A stretch of DNA of 17,886 nt from Acidiferrobacterales bacterium. Its GTDB lineage: Bacteria > Pseudomonadota > Gammaproteobacteria > Acidiferrobacterales > Sulfurifustaceae. This document shows, in pieces, positions 4,884 through 14,316 of the stretch. The translations under genes were made by a program, and so were the position numbers. Where the stretch lies: the NCBI GenBank assembly GCA_015492195.1, contig WGFP01000217.1:1-17886 (forward strand). The letters run 5' to 3'. The stretch's first letter is position 1; each line of letters starts with the position of its first letter. Below the pieces are notes generated by a model. It was given only the letters and a program-made list of their open reading frames with translations. It had not been told where the DNA came from and ran no database searches.

Positions 4884-7800
4884 TCATTTGCTTCTTCCCT
4901 CGGCCAGAAGGGTATCGATGTTTTTAAACAACTCTTCTTCCTGATAGGGCTTGCTCATATACATATCCGCGCCCAGTTCCAAGGCGCGTTTGCGGTGTTT
5001 CCCGCCGGCGCGTGAAGTAATAATAATGATAGGAATATGCTTGAGTTTGGCCTCGGAGCGCACCCGGCTGGTAAGTTCGTAGCCGTCCATGCGCGGCATT
5101 TCTATGTCCACCAGCATCACGTCCGGCACGTGATCACGCAGCTGTTCGACGGCGTCGACGCCGTCTTTGGCCACCATCACTTCCATGCCGCGTTTTTGCA
5201 GATGCTTGCCGGTTACCTTGCGCACCGTCAGCGAATCATCCACCACCATGATGACCGGCCGCTCCCTGGCCTCTTCCGCCGGCTTTTTCTCGACCACGCG
5301 CTCAATGTGGACGGTGTCGTCCGTGTACCAGAGACCGGCGACGTCCAGAATGAGCACCACCTTCCCGTCACCCAGGATGGTGGCGCCGGCCAGGCCCTTG
5401 ATCTCGCTCAACTGCGACCCGAGCGATTTGATAACGATTTCCCGGGTCCCCCCCAAACCGTCGACTTGAATGGCAACTTCGCGGGTACCGGCTCGTGCCA
5501 ACAGGATGGGAACTTTACGCCCGTTACGGGCCTGGGCGGGAAGCCCCAGTCTCGCCCCCAGATTCATGTAGGGATATATCTGATCATCGTGATTTAACAG
5601 TGGATTTTTTCCTACCGCGATCTTGTTTAATTCATCAATTGGGTACTCGATAATATTCACAACGGAAGGCAGCGGAACGGCAAAAAGCTGATCCCCGACG
5701 TAAATCATCATGGCCTGCGTGATGGACAGCGTCAGCGGAAGTCGAATGATAAAGGTGGTGCCCTCGCCGCGCTTGGTATCGACCGACATCACGCCGCCGA
5801 GTTGTTTGACCTCATTGTGCACCACGTCCATGCCGACGCCGCGACCGGACAGATGGGTAACCTGACTCGCCGTTGAAAAACCGGACATAAGGATAAACTG
5901 AATCATTTCTTCATCCGTCAGGTTGGCGTCCGGCGACGTCAGGCCGCGCTCGATCGCCTTCTCGCGTATCGCACCGATATCGAGCCCGGCGCCGTCATCG
6001 GAAAAGCGGATAACGATCTCGCTGCCCTCTTGACTGGTATCGATCGTAATCCTGCCGACAGCGGGTTTTCCGGCGCGTTTGCGCTCGGTCTCGGTTTCAA
6101 TGCCGTGGTCGAGGGCGTTGCGGATCATGTGCTCGAAGGGACCGATCATTCTCTCCAGCACGTTCCTGTCGATTTCGACCTCCGTCCCGGTAATGCGCAG
6201 CTCCGCGCGTTTGCCGAGTTCACGTGCCGTCTGGCGCAGGATATGTCGCAGGCGCGCCGCCTGGGTGGAGAAATGGATCATGCGCGTGCGCATCAGGCCT
6301 TCTTGCAGTTCGGTATTGATGCGCGCCTGCTGCTGCAGAACCGACTCGGCTTCACCCACGAAATTACCCAAAGTCATCTGGATCGTGGTCAGATCGTGCA
6401 GGCTTTCCGTCAGGCTGCGTGAAACGTGCTGAAGCTTTGAATAGCGATCAAATTCAAGAGGATCAAAATCACTTCCCAAGGAAGGGTCGTCCTGCTGCTG
6501 GTCCAAACGATAAAGGATCTGGGATTCCGATTGGATTTCGAGTTCCCGCAGTTGATCACGAAAGCGTATGATATTCCTATTCAGTTCGCTCAGGTTGTCG
6601 CGAAAACCGTAGATCTGCTGCTCCATGCGCGATCGCGCGATGCTGACCTCACCGGCATAGTTCACCAGATTATTCAAAAGATTTGTATTTACCCGGATCT
6701 GCTCGCGGCGGTCACGTTGCTTGTTGTCCGCCCACGATTCATCCGTCTTCTGCACGTTTTCACGGCGATTGGGCTGTGGTGTTTCTGCCGATTCATCCCC
6801 CGCCATGGCCGGCATAGGAGTCGCTGCAGACACGTAATCGTCATCCTCGCGGTCCATGAATGAGTCCTGACGGTTTTCCCGTCGCTCAATCTCCACTTCC
6901 GCTTCCCGGTCCGATTCACCGCCGGGCGCGGCATCCGCGGAGGACATGGGTGCGGTAATCCCTGACATAGCCATCAATCTCGCGTTGAGATCATCCGCTT
7001 CCTGCACGGCCTGGCCGTCTTGCACCTTGTGGAGCATGGTCACAAGCACGTCATAGGCCTCTTCCAGAAGGTCGAACAACTCCGCGCTCGCGGCAACTTT
7101 CCCATCGTCAACCTGTTTCAACAGGCTTTCGGTATTGTGGCTGAGATTGCCCATGCCCATGACCCCGGCCATGCGGGCGCCGCCTTTGAGGGTATGCAGC
7201 GCGCGCTTGAGATCCTGCAGCGCCGCCGTGTCGGTCTCATCGGCACGCCATCGTCTAAGCCCTTCCTCCACGGTGTTGAGAATATCCACCGCTTCTTCTT
7301 GAAAAATCTCCAGTAATTCCGGATCGGCCTGGTCCTCCGCGGTCTCGTCAACGGCCGGCGGCGGCGTTGGGGCCTGTGCCGGCGGCTCTTCCACGACATG
7401 TGTCTCGGCCGCCGGCGCGCTCGCCGGCGCGGAATCAGTCTTGGGGGATTCGGTCCGCGAAGCGGCGGGTTGATCGCTTGGCGCTTCTTCAACCGATTCC
7501 GGTTCGATCAGGTGGGCGCTTTCCTTCCTGGCATCGCGGGCGAGGTCGACAAACCGTTTGGAGAGATCGCCGGCGGAGACGGCATCGCTGTTCAGCAGTT
7601 TGACGAGTTCCGACACGGCGGTCTCGAATCGAGTCAACAATGCAAGATGCGTTTCATTCAGGGGTAATTCCTGAGTCTTCAGTGCATGCAACAACTTCTC
7701 GGTTTCCGAACAGGCCTCCGACATGACGCGCAATCCGAGCGAGCGCGCATTACCCCCCAACGTATGGGTGGAGCGAAAAAGCGGATCGGACACCAGACAC

Positions 7801-10547
7801 GCGCCACCGGCTTCCCGGCAGGCGGCGATTTCCTCCCTGAGGGTTGTGAGATGGTTGCCGGCTTCATTGGTAAAAATCTCACGCAGCGTACCGTCCAGTT
7901 TCGGGAGCGCTTCCCCCTCTTCTTCAGGCTCACGCGCGTTGACTTGATCCGTTGTCGTCGCCTTGGGTTCCGCCAGCGCTCGGGCGGTTTGACGCAAGGC
8001 CTCGAGGTCCACGGTGGGCGCGGGACCGCCTTCCAGCTGGTTAATCAATTCCGGCATGACATCTTGCGTACGTTGCAACAAATCAAAAATGGCATCGGAG
8101 GGGGCGATCTTTCCCTCACGAAGTTTGTTCAGGACATTTTCAACCGCCCACGCCGTCTCGGCGATTTCGCCGGCGCCCACCATTCTGCCGCTGCCTTTGA
8201 GCGTGTGATAACCGCGACGCAGTTCCGCCAGCGCATGTTTATTTTTCGTGTCCTCACGCCAAACCACCGATTCTTTCTTGATGGTTTCCAGAACGTCCCG
8301 CGCATCTTCGATAAAGACCTGCATGATTTCTTCATCGAAGTCCTCGTCTACGCCCGTCTGCGGTGACGGCGCAACTTGTGCAGGAACGTCGTCAACCAAC
8401 GCCGGCTGCTCATCACTCTTGTCTTCATCAGCAGACTTGACTTCGATTTGCGGGGCAGGTGCCGGCGCAACCGTCAAATGAGTCTCAACCAGCGTTACCA
8501 GGGTTTCAAACGATTGTTTCAGCGTGTCGAGAATAGCGGAGGAAAACGTCGCGGGGTCCTGCGTCACCAGATCCAGCAGGTTGTTTATTTCCGTGCAGAT
8601 TTTCTCGATCTTCTCCTGATCCTGTGCGCGCGCGAGCTCCGCCGTTTCCTTCAAGGACCGCTGCAGCGCGCTCAATGCTCCGGCATTGTCCCGGTCCGCC
8701 ATCCACGCATCAAGATTGGCGCGCGCGTTCTCGATCAACTTCGCGGGATCCCGACCCCGCCCGCCGACTGCATGATCTGCGGCGCCCTTGCTTTCCATGG
8801 CGATCTCCATCTCCTTAAGCGCCGCTTCGATAAGTGAGTCGAGATCCCTGCGACCGGCGCGCAATCCTTCGATATAAGCCCCGATCGTGCCGACGCATAC
8901 CGCCAATCCATCAAGAATGGTGCTGTTGGCGGCAATAGCACCACGACGAATGTCCTCGACGTGCTGCTTGGCGGTCTCGGCAAGCTGCGACGCCGCTTCC
9001 AATCCCAGGATCTGCAACGCGCCTTGAACCTGGCTAAGTTGCTGGGGAATCTCTTTAAGATGTTTGGTCACGGTGAGGTCCGCGGCGAAGGTCTCAAGCG
9101 CCTCTTCGATCTTGCCGAGATTGACGCTCACCTCATCGGCGACAACACCCAGCAATTGCTTGAACTCGCCTTCCGTAAGCTCGGCTTCACTGACCTCGAT
9201 ACCCTCCATTGTCGGCATCGCTCCGGCCCGCTCCGTGTGAAAACTGCGTAACAAATCAATGCTGTGCTCAATCTGAGTTTTCCAGGTACTGGCCGACTTG
9301 TGAATATCGTGGGCACTGTTCTCCACCATCAGCAGGGCCTGTGCCATGGGCATGGACACGGCTTCCGCGTTTTCTATGCGTTTATCGAGAACGGCCTTGC
9401 TGACCTCGGACAACTCATCCACCAACGCCTTTAAGATGGGCACCCCCAGCATATCAAGCGTGCCGGACATTTTGTGCAGCAGTTCTTGCAGGGGTTCCAG
9501 GGAAGCGAGATCCATGTGGTCCGGATCGAACGCAGTGGAAAGCAGATCCTGCGCCGCCTCGATCTCTTTTGCGAGCGCTTCCGAAACCGATTGCAACGCC
9601 TCCGGCGTAGGCAAATCAAAAAGTTCGGACTCCGTGGCGGCCAACGTTCCACTCGCCGTTAACAAATCAAGGTTGAACGCGCGTTTAAGTTCGGTGACCC
9701 TTGGCCCGGAAGACGCGGCCTGGCTGATCTCCAGGAGCATGCCCCTGACGAGCGCCTCGGAGGAAGTGCGCAACAGGGATTTTTCCGTACCGTCTATGAG
9801 CTTCTTGATTTGCTGATCAAGACGCGCAAACAGTTTTTTGCGCTCATTCGAAGGCTCAAGTCCGTCCTCGATCAAGGCCTCAACCAGCCCGCCTGCAACC
9901 CAGAATAATTGTTCGGGCGCCCCCGGGCCGGCCGCCGCCTGCAACTGCTCGAATATGCCGGAAATATTTTGCAGCGCCTGTTTACGGGTATGGTCGCGCA
10001 ACCAATCAAGCAACGCGGCCTGATAGGCGGGTCTAAGCTGTTTGGCCAAATCGCCATACTCGGCATCGGTGATCGCCGTTTTAGAACCCTCACCACGGGG
10101 AGGGTGGACGGAAAGATCGGGCGCAAACAACTCAAGCTCGGAGACCGGTTCGGCATTACGCGTCGCCCGCAGCTCGTTGATAAGCGTGAGATGCCGCATG
10201 GGGTTATCCACCTGACCAACCAGCAGACGCGCCAGGTAATCAGGCAGCACAAGAATACCGCGCGTCAACGTCTCCAGCGCCTGACTGTTCGGCTCAACCT
10301 TTTCATTCAGAATGGCCTCCGCCAGCGCTTCCGTTTCCTTTGCAAGCATGGCGGCGCCGTCGAGCTCGACCATCAGCAGCGTGCCGACAACCTGATGCAG
10401 GTGGGTGGTGCAAAAACGCAGGCGGGTGTTATCGGAGGGGTTCTCGGCAAAGGCTTCCAGCGCGAGACGCGCCTGCTTGAGCGTCTCATCGATTTCATGC
10501 TTGACCCACCCCAGCGTGCTTGGGTCAACTTTGCTGTACGTGCTCAT
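4884..10547 (-). CDS. chpA: ChpA: multi-phosphotransfer CheA-type histidine kinase with C-terminal receiver
   Basis: 1887-residue cytoplasmic hybrid kinase of the type IV pilus chemosensory system. Phosphotransfer-like modules in order: H51 (HQVVG), H358 (HKMSG), a serine variant at S505 (SQVQG), H781 (HTLKG), H928 (HTLGG) and H1118 (HTLKG). Low-complexity Ala/Pro/Glu linkers surround the later ones. A CheA-type dimerisation helix follows (LLNNLVNYAGEVSIARSR, about 1260-1290). The ATPase then shows an N box (N1477 in IRNALDHG), G1 box (DDGAGLD, 1517-1523) and G2 box (GRGVGMD, 1568-1574). A CheW domain spans about 1605-1745. The receiver has acidic D1770-D1771, phospho-acceptor D1814 and K1866. 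It is shorter than the roughly 2470-residue Pseudomonas ChpA, implying fewer N-terminal modules. The start is ATG 10547, with GAGGGG about 11 bases upstream. It should phosphorylate PilG and PilH. Confidence 0.96.
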   Translation of the reverse strand: MSTYSKVDPSTLGWVKHEIDETLKQARLALEAFAENPSDNTRLRFCTTHLHQVVGTLLMVELDGAAMLAKETEALAEAILNEKVEPNSQALETLTRGILVLPDYLARLLVGQVDNPMRHLTLINELRATRNAEPVSELELFAPDLSVHPPRGEGSKTAITDAEYGDLAKQLRPAYQAALLDWLRDHTRKQALQNISGIFEQLQAAAGPGAPEQLFWVAGGLVEALIEDGLEPSNERKKLFARLDQQIKKLIDGTEKSLLRTSSEALVRGMLLEISQAASSGPRVTELKRAFNLDLLTASGTLAATESELFDLPTPEALQSVSEALAKEIEAAQDLLSTAFDPDHMDLASLEPLQELLHKMSGTLDMLGVPILKALVDELSEVSKAVLDKRIENAEAVSMPMAQALLMVENSAHDIHKSASTWKTQIEHSIDLLRSFHTERAGAMPTMEGIEVSEAELTEGEFKQLLGVVADEVSVNLGKIEEALETFAADLTVTKHLKEIPQQLSQVQGALQILGLEAASQLAETAKQHVEDIRRGAIAANSTILDGLAVCVGTIGAYIEGLRAGRRDLDSLIEAALKEMEIAMESKGAADHAVGGRGRDPAKLIENARANLDAWMADRDNAGALSALQRSLKETAELARAQDQEKIEKICTEINNLLDLVTQDPATFSSAILDTLKQSFETLVTLVETHLTVAPAPAPQIEVKSADEDKSDEQPALVDDVPAQVAPSPQTGVDEDFDEEIMQVFIEDARDVLETIKKESVVWREDTKNKHALAELRRGYHTLKGSGRMVGAGEIAETAWAVENVLNKLREGKIAPSDAIFDLLQRTQDVMPELINQLEGGPAPTVDLEALRQTARALAEPKATTTDQVNAREPEEEGEALPKLDGTLREIFTNEAGNHLTTLREEIAACREAGGACLVSDPLFRSTHTLGGNARSLGLRVMSEACSETEKLLHALKTQELPLNETHLALLTRFETAVSELVKLLNSDAVSAGDLSKRFVDLARDARKESAHLIEPESVEEAPSDQPAASRTESPKTDSAPASAPAAETHVVEEPPAQAPTPPPAVDETAEDQADPELLEIFQEEAVDILNTVEEGLRRWRADETDTAALQDLKRALHTLKGGARMAGVMGMGNLSHNTESLLKQVDDGKVAASAELFDLLEEAYDVLVTMLHKVQDGQAVQEADDLNARLMAMSGITAPMSSADAAPGGESDREAEVEIERRENRQDSFMDREDDDYVSAATPMPAMAGDESAETPQPNRRENVQKTDESWADNKQRDRREQIRVNTNLLNNLVNYAGEVSIARSRMEQQIYGFRDNLSELNRNIIRFRDQLRELEIQSESQILYRLDQQQDDPSLGSDFDPLEFDRYSKLQHVSRSLTESLHDLTTIQMTLGNFVGEAESVLQQQARINTELQEGLMRTRMIHFSTQAARLRHILRQTARELGKRAELRITGTEVEIDRNVLERMIGPFEHMIRNALDHGIETETERKRAGKPAVGRITIDTSQEGSEIVIRFSDDGAGLDIGAIREKAIERGLTSPDANLTDEEMIQFILMSGFSTASQVTHLSGRGVGMDVVHNEVKQLGGVMSVDTKRGEGTTFIIRLPLTLSITQAMMIYVGDQLFAVPLPSVVNIIEYPIDELNKIAVGKNPLLNHDDQIYPYMNLGARLGLPAQARNGRKVPILLARAGTREVAIQVDGLGGTREIVIKSLGSQLSEIKGLAGATILGDGKVVLILDVAGLWYTDDTVHIERVVEKKPAEEARERPVIMVVDDSLTVRKVTGKHLQKRGMEVMVAKDGVDAVEQLRDHVPDVMLVDIEMPRMDGYELTSRVRSEAKLKHIPIIIITSRAGGKHRKRALELGADMYMSKPYQEEELFKNIDTLLAEGRSK

Positions 10548-10573
10548 ATGTTATAAATCCCCTCAGGCGCTCC

Positions 10574-10618
10574 CTCCCCTCTGTATCACTACGCGGAGTC
10601 CATTCCGCCGGAGGGGAG
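10574..10618. repeat. Nested hairpin between pilJ and chpA, REP-like
   Basis: The outer stem is CTCCCCTC/GAGGGGAG (10574-10581/10611-10618), 8 bp. The inner stem is GCGGA/TCCGC (10593-10597/10604-10608) with a 6-nt loop. Next to it, 10629-10648 contains the complement of GTCATGCCCGCGTCGACGGG, which resembles fragments of dispersed REP-type repeats. In the pilJ-chpA transcript the hairpin lies in the 100-base gap and could set processing or relative expression. Confidence 0.55.
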
Positions 10619-10648
10619 CTTTACCTACCCGTCGACGCGGGCATGACT

Positions 10649-12787
10649 TTACGTCGGCAGCTTAAAGCCTGCCACAGAGGCCTGAAGCTCACGCGCCAGG
10701 TCGGAAAGCTTCCCGATGGATTCCGCCGTTTGCCGGGTACCCGAAGACGTCAGCGTTGCCGTTTCCTGAATCTTGGCCATGCTGCCGGAAACGTCGGTCG
10801 CGGCCTCGGACTGGTTATGCGCGTCGCGGGCGATACTCACAATGAGGTTCGACAACTGCTCGGAAACCGATTCAATTTCCCCCAGGGCCTGACCGGCGGC
10901 ATCCGCCAGACGCGTGGTTTCGACCACGCCGTTGGTGGCCTGCTCCATGGAGGAAACGGCCTCATTGGTATCCGCTTGAATCGTCTTCACCAGGTCGCTG
11001 ATCTGTTTGGTCGCCTCCGCGGAGCGCTCCGCCAAGCGCTGCACTTCGTCCGCCACCACCGCGAAGCCGCGGCCCGCTTCCCCGGCCATGGCCGCCTGAA
11101 TCGCGGCGTTCAAGGAAAGAATATTGGTCTGCTCGGCGATATCGTTAATGAGTTCCACGATTTCACCGATCTGTTGTGAAGACTCACCCAGACGCTTGAT
11201 GCGCTTCGCGGTTTCCTGAATCTGCTCGCGCATGTTGTCCATGCCCTTGATGGTGTCCTGCACCGCGATGGTGCCGCGCTTGGCCGTGGCCACCGAGCCT
11301 TGTGCCACCTCGGCGGATTTTTCCGCGCTCTTCGACATGTCTTCCATTAATCTGGCCATCGTCATCACCTTGTTCGTGGTCTCGGTGATCTCCGCCGATT
11401 GCCGTAACGCCGCCTCGGTCAGGTCGGTGGCCGTCTGCCGACTGTGTTCGGAGGCGACCGCCACTTGTTGCGCGGCGTTTTTAATGCGGTAGACCAGGTT
11501 GCGCATTTCACGGACGGCGTAATTGATCGAGTCCGCGATGGCGCCGGTGATTTGCTCCGTCACCTCCGGCTGAATGGTCAGGTCACCGTCGGCCAAGTCG
11601 CCCATCTCATCCAGCAATTTGAGAATGGAGTCCTGGGTCTGGCGGTTCTGGTCGGCGGTGGCTCGCTCGCGTTCTCTCGCGTCCACAACAAGCTTGCGGG
11701 CCAACAAGAACAAAAACAGAAGGGCGGTAAATCCCATGATGTAAATCGCGGTCTGGACGCCAAGGCGCCCCCCACCCAAGCCGGTATAGGCGTCGACCAG
11801 GGCTTTCGCCTTACTGAATAGGGGGTCGCTCTGCTGGAACACCTGCTGACTGGCGCGTTGCGAAACAAACAATTCAGCGGCATTGCCGAGAATTCCCTCG
11901 ACATGGCTGTTGATCTCGCCGAAAATGCTCGCCGTTTCATCCAGTTTTGCACGGATGACGGGCGGCGCCGCCTTGCGCAGACGGGCCTCGGTATCCTTGA
12001 AGAGTTTCGCATCCTTACCGAACTGCGCCGCCGCCACCGCCGCTTCATTACCACCCTGCGCGAACAGATTCACGTCTTTCGCGATACGCTGACTCAACAT
12101 GCCTTGACGACCGGCGATATACAGATATTCCTGTTTCATTCCCGCGCGCGCCGCAAGCTCCACGATCTCATCCGACACCGCGAGCAGCAAGGGGCTCATC
12201 TGGTTGATCGCCAGCACGTGATCGTGCATGGAAAACAGGGGTTTTTCCTGGGAGATAATCTGGTCCACCTGAGCGCGTATCCCCTCGTTGCGCTTGGGAG
12301 CCCACATTTTAATGACTTCATCGAGCGCGGGCGTTACCTCGGGAGGGCTTGCAGGAATGCCCTGCGCCGGATCGCCGTGCTTGAGCGTATTTACAATGGC
12401 GTCGAAGCGGTCGCGCGACTCCTTGAGGGTTTTAAACGCGATTGACTGACCAAGCACCGCTTCGCGCGCGTCCTTGGCGAGGCGTTGTGACAACATGAGC
12501 AGTTGGCTCGATTGCTCGATGTATTTCGATTCACGCTCCGCCCTTTGCGTGTTGATTACAAGCAACCATACGACGGCGATAATCGACAGCACCAATCCGC
12601 CTAACAAAAACGACAGGCCGGAAAACAAGCCCATGAGATTTCCCATCGTCATCGGCTTTTTGGCCTTCTGGATATCGACGAATTCTTCGCCCCCCTGTTG
12701 TGCAATTTGCTCGTCCGAAAGATCAATGATGTCTTCGGAGGGCTGATCGATCAGGTTGTCTTGGGTTGACTCAGCTCTTGTTGCCAT
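10649..12787 (-). CDS. pilJ: PilJ: type IV pilus methyl-accepting chemotaxis receptor
   Basis: 712-residue inner-membrane receptor. A cytoplasmic N-terminal tail (1-50) is followed by TM1 (about 52-78), a periplasmic region and TM2 (about 343-366). The periplasmic region has two PilJ-type helical modules, marked by SQLLMLSQRLAKDA (93-106) and the near copy GRQGMLSQRIAKDV (226-239). After a HAMP-like linker comes a long coiled coil. The signalling tip at 551-583 reads NILSLNAAIQAAMAGEAGRG, the PilJ version (IQAAMAG in place of the usual IEAARAG). In the family it senses pilus-related signals and activates ChpA via PilI. The start is ATG 12787 with GAGG upstream. The gene lies 44 bases after pilI. 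No methyltransferase gene follows, unlike Pseudomonas, where pilK sits here. Confidence 0.96.
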   Translation of the reverse strand: MATRAESTQDNLIDQPSEDIIDLSDEQIAQQGGEEFVDIQKAKKPMTMGNLMGLFSGLSFLLGGLVLSIIAVVWLLVINTQRAERESKYIEQSSQLLMLSQRLAKDAREAVLGQSIAFKTLKESRDRFDAIVNTLKHGDPAQGIPASPPEVTPALDEVIKMWAPKRNEGIRAQVDQIISQEKPLFSMHDHVLAINQMSPLLLAVSDEIVELAARAGMKQEYLYIAGRQGMLSQRIAKDVNLFAQGGNEAAVAAAQFGKDAKLFKDTEARLRKAAPPVIRAKLDETASIFGEINSHVEGILGNAAELFVSQRASQQVFQQSDPLFSKAKALVDAYTGLGGGRLGVQTAIYIMGFTALLFLFLLARKLVVDARERERATADQNRQTQDSILKLLDEMGDLADGDLTIQPEVTEQITGAIADSINYAVREMRNLVYRIKNAAQQVAVASEHSRQTATDLTEAALRQSAEITETTNKVMTMARLMEDMSKSAEKSAEVAQGSVATAKRGTIAVQDTIKGMDNMREQIQETAKRIKRLGESSQQIGEIVELINDIAEQTNILSLNAAIQAAMAGEAGRGFAVVADEVQRLAERSAEATKQISDLVKTIQADTNEAVSSMEQATNGVVETTRLADAAGQALGEIESVSEQLSNLIVSIARDAHNQSEAATDVSGSMAKIQETATLTSSGTRQTAESIGKLSDLARELQASVAGFKLPT

Positions 12788-12831
12788 GACTTAGTACCTC
12801 ATCTCGTCAGAGATTTCTGATTTATTCCCAT

Positions 12832-13377
12832 CTATGCGGCGACATGCTTGAAGGACAGGCTGTCCGCGAGCGATTTCATGTCGAATACTCCCCACAGCAC
12901 GTTGTCGCGCAAAAAGGCCCCGTTTAAATGAACCACCACCGGATCATCCAGTCCCGACAGGTCCTGCCTTTCAAGTTCCTCATCAAAATGCCGTAACCCC
13001 AGCACTTCATTTACCAACAAGCCGGTATCCATTCCCGGGATATTCATAACCAACAATCGCGCGTTGTCATCCATGAAAACCGGCGGTTTGCCGAAAAACT
13101 CGGGCAGATCAACAATCGTAATCAGGTTGCCGCGAACGTTGGCCACGCCTTTCAACCAGGATTTCGTCCCCGGAACTTTGGTTACGTCGGGACACGGCAA
13201 CACCTCCGAAACATGGTCAAGCGGAGTCACCAGTTGCATGTCCGCCAGCTTGAATCCCACGCCGGACCACAGCACCGCCGCCTGGACTTCCTGTGGCAAT
13301 CCGGGGGCGCTTGCCACGCTCTCCTGCTGCATCTTGTGCAACAGGGCCAGCGGATCTTGTTGTTGGGTCCCGACCAT
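12832..13377 (-). CDS. pilI: PilI: CheW-type coupling protein
   Basis: 181-residue cytoplasmic CheW-domain protein. The core motif WLKGVANVRGNLITIVDL (74-91) is a good match to the CheW consensus including the N-x-R-G, and the flanking strands (GFKLADMQLVTPLDHVSEVL) fit. Its length matches PilI of Pseudomonas. It should bridge the PilJ signalling tip and the ChpA kinase. ATG 13377 starts three bases after the pilH stop and has no strong ribosome binding site of its own, suggesting translation coupled to pilH. It is part of the pilG-pilH-pilI-pilJ-chpA order. Confidence 0.93.
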   Translation of the reverse strand: MVGTQQQDPLALLHKMQQESVASAPGLPQEVQAAVLWSGVGFKLADMQLVTPLDHVSEVLPCPDVTKVPGTKSWLKGVANVRGNLITIVDLPEFFGKPPVFMDDNARLLVMNIPGMDTGLLVNEVLGLRHFDEELERQDLSGLDDPVVVHLNGAFLRDNVLWGVFDMKSLADSLSFKHVAA

Positions 13378-13380
13378 CGG

Positions 13381-13743
13381 TCACAGGCCCTTGATCTTTT
13401 CCATTAATACCTTCTCGCTAATCGGTTTGACGATGTAATCCTTCGCGCCCTGACGCAGGCCCCAGGCCTTGTCGGTTTCTTGTCCCTTGGTGGAACAGAT
13501 GATGATGGGAATGGAGGCGGTCTCCGGATCCTTGGCGATGGTGCGCGTGGCTTCAAACCCGCTCATGCCGGGCATGATGATGTCCATCAGGATTAAATCG
13601 GGCTTTTCCTTTTTCGCCTTGTCGATGGCCTCTTCACCGCTGACGGCCGTCAAGACGGTATAGCCGTTTTTCGTGAGCATGTTGCTTAAGATATGCGTAT
13701 CCGTCGTTGAATCATCCACCACCAGTACGTTCTTTATTGCCAT
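13381..13743 (-). CDS. pilH: PilH: single-domain response regulator
   Basis: 120-residue CheY-like receiver with no output domain. It has the acidic pair D10-D11, phospho-acceptor D54 (ILMDIIMPGMSG), a switch Ser/Thr in ICSTKG (S84/T85) and K106 in IVKPIS. The GQETDKAWGLRQGAKDYI segment is typical of PilH. In the Pil-Chp system PilH receives phosphate from ChpA and is linked to pilus retraction or acts as a phosphate sink. The start is ATG 13743 with GGGAG upstream. It lies 58 bases after pilG and couples to pilI. Confidence 0.95.
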   Translation of the reverse strand: MAIKNVLVVDDSTTDTHILSNMLTKNGYTVLTAVSGEEAIDKAKKEKPDLILMDIIMPGMSGFEATRTIAKDPETASIPIIICSTKGQETDKAWGLRQGAKDYIVKPISEKVLMEKIKGL

Positions 13744-13801
13744 TCGCCTGCTCCCGTTGATATTTCAGATTTTTTTGAGTCTCGTCTTGTCAGATCTTGC
13801 G

Positions 13802-14167
13802 TCAATGGACGTATTTATGAATAACGTCGATCAGTTCTTCCTGGGTAAAAGGCTTATTGACGTGCTCCTGAGACCCTGCGATTCTGCCGCGCGCGCGGTC
13901 AAACAGGCCGTCTTTGCTTGAAAGCATGATGACCGGCGTGTGCTTGAACTTCCTGTTATTCTTAATTAACTGGCATGTTTGATAGCCGTCCAGACGCGGC
14001 ATCATAATGTCCACGAAGATGATGTCCGGATGGTTGTCCGTAATCATCGACATCGCCTCAAAGCCGTCCCCGGCGGTCAAAACCTCATAGCCGGCCTTCT
14101 TGAGCAACGCCTCGGCGGTGCGACGTATGGTATTGCTGTCGTCAATAATCATTACTTTGATACTCAC
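13802..14167 (-). CDS. pilG: PilG: single-domain response regulator
   Basis: 121-residue CheY-like receiver. It has D9-D10, phospho-acceptor D53 (IIFVDIMMPRLDGYQTC), S83-S84 in VIMLSSKDGLFDRARGRI and K105 in VNKPFT. The DIMMPRLDGYQTC and LSSKDGLFD stretches are the PilG signature seen in Pseudomonas. In the family it promotes pilus extension and surface-sensing output. I chose GTG 14167 (reads MSIKVMIIDDS) because it gives the family N-terminus and has AGGGTGGGA just upstream. An in-frame ATG at 14224 would add 19 residues without similarity. It is the first gene of the minus-strand Pil-Chp block and diverges from gshA. Confidence 0.93.
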   Translation of the reverse strand: MSIKVMIIDDSNTIRRTAEALLKKAGYEVLTAGDGFEAMSMITDNHPDIIFVDIMMPRLDGYQTCQLIKNNRKFKHTPVIMLSSKDGLFDRARGRIAGSQEHVNKPFTQEELIDVIHKYVH

Positions 14168-14267
14168 TCGCTCCCACCCTTTACTGGTAGATAAGTCAAA
14201 GATTAGAACACCGATCTCAAACACCTGTCCCTACGCCAACGTGCGGCGTGTCGCTTTCTTCTAAAGG

Positions 14268-14316
14268 TAATTTGTGCAATTATTCGCCTATAGTAATGAT
14301 TTGTTAGCACAAATTA
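14268..14316. promoter_or_regulatory. 10-bp inverted repeat in the pilG-gshA divergent region
   Basis: TAATTTGTGC (14268-14277) and GCACAAATTA (14307-14316) are a perfect inverted pair, 39 bp apart centre to centre, in an AT-rich stretch. The spacing and perfect match suggest paired operator half-sites or a large hairpin in the pilG leader. The regulator is unknown. Confidence 0.45.

Noticed and set aside
7686..8366. Long plus-strand open frames opposite chpA (also 5037-5597 and 9909-10556)
   Set aside because: They are antisense shadows of a clear chpA reading frame in GC-rich DNA, with Arg/His-rich unrecognisable products.
14168..14224. ATG 14224 as start of pilG
   Set aside because: It adds 19 residues without similarity to PilG, while GTG 14167 has a purine-rich ribosome binding site and gives the family N-terminus.
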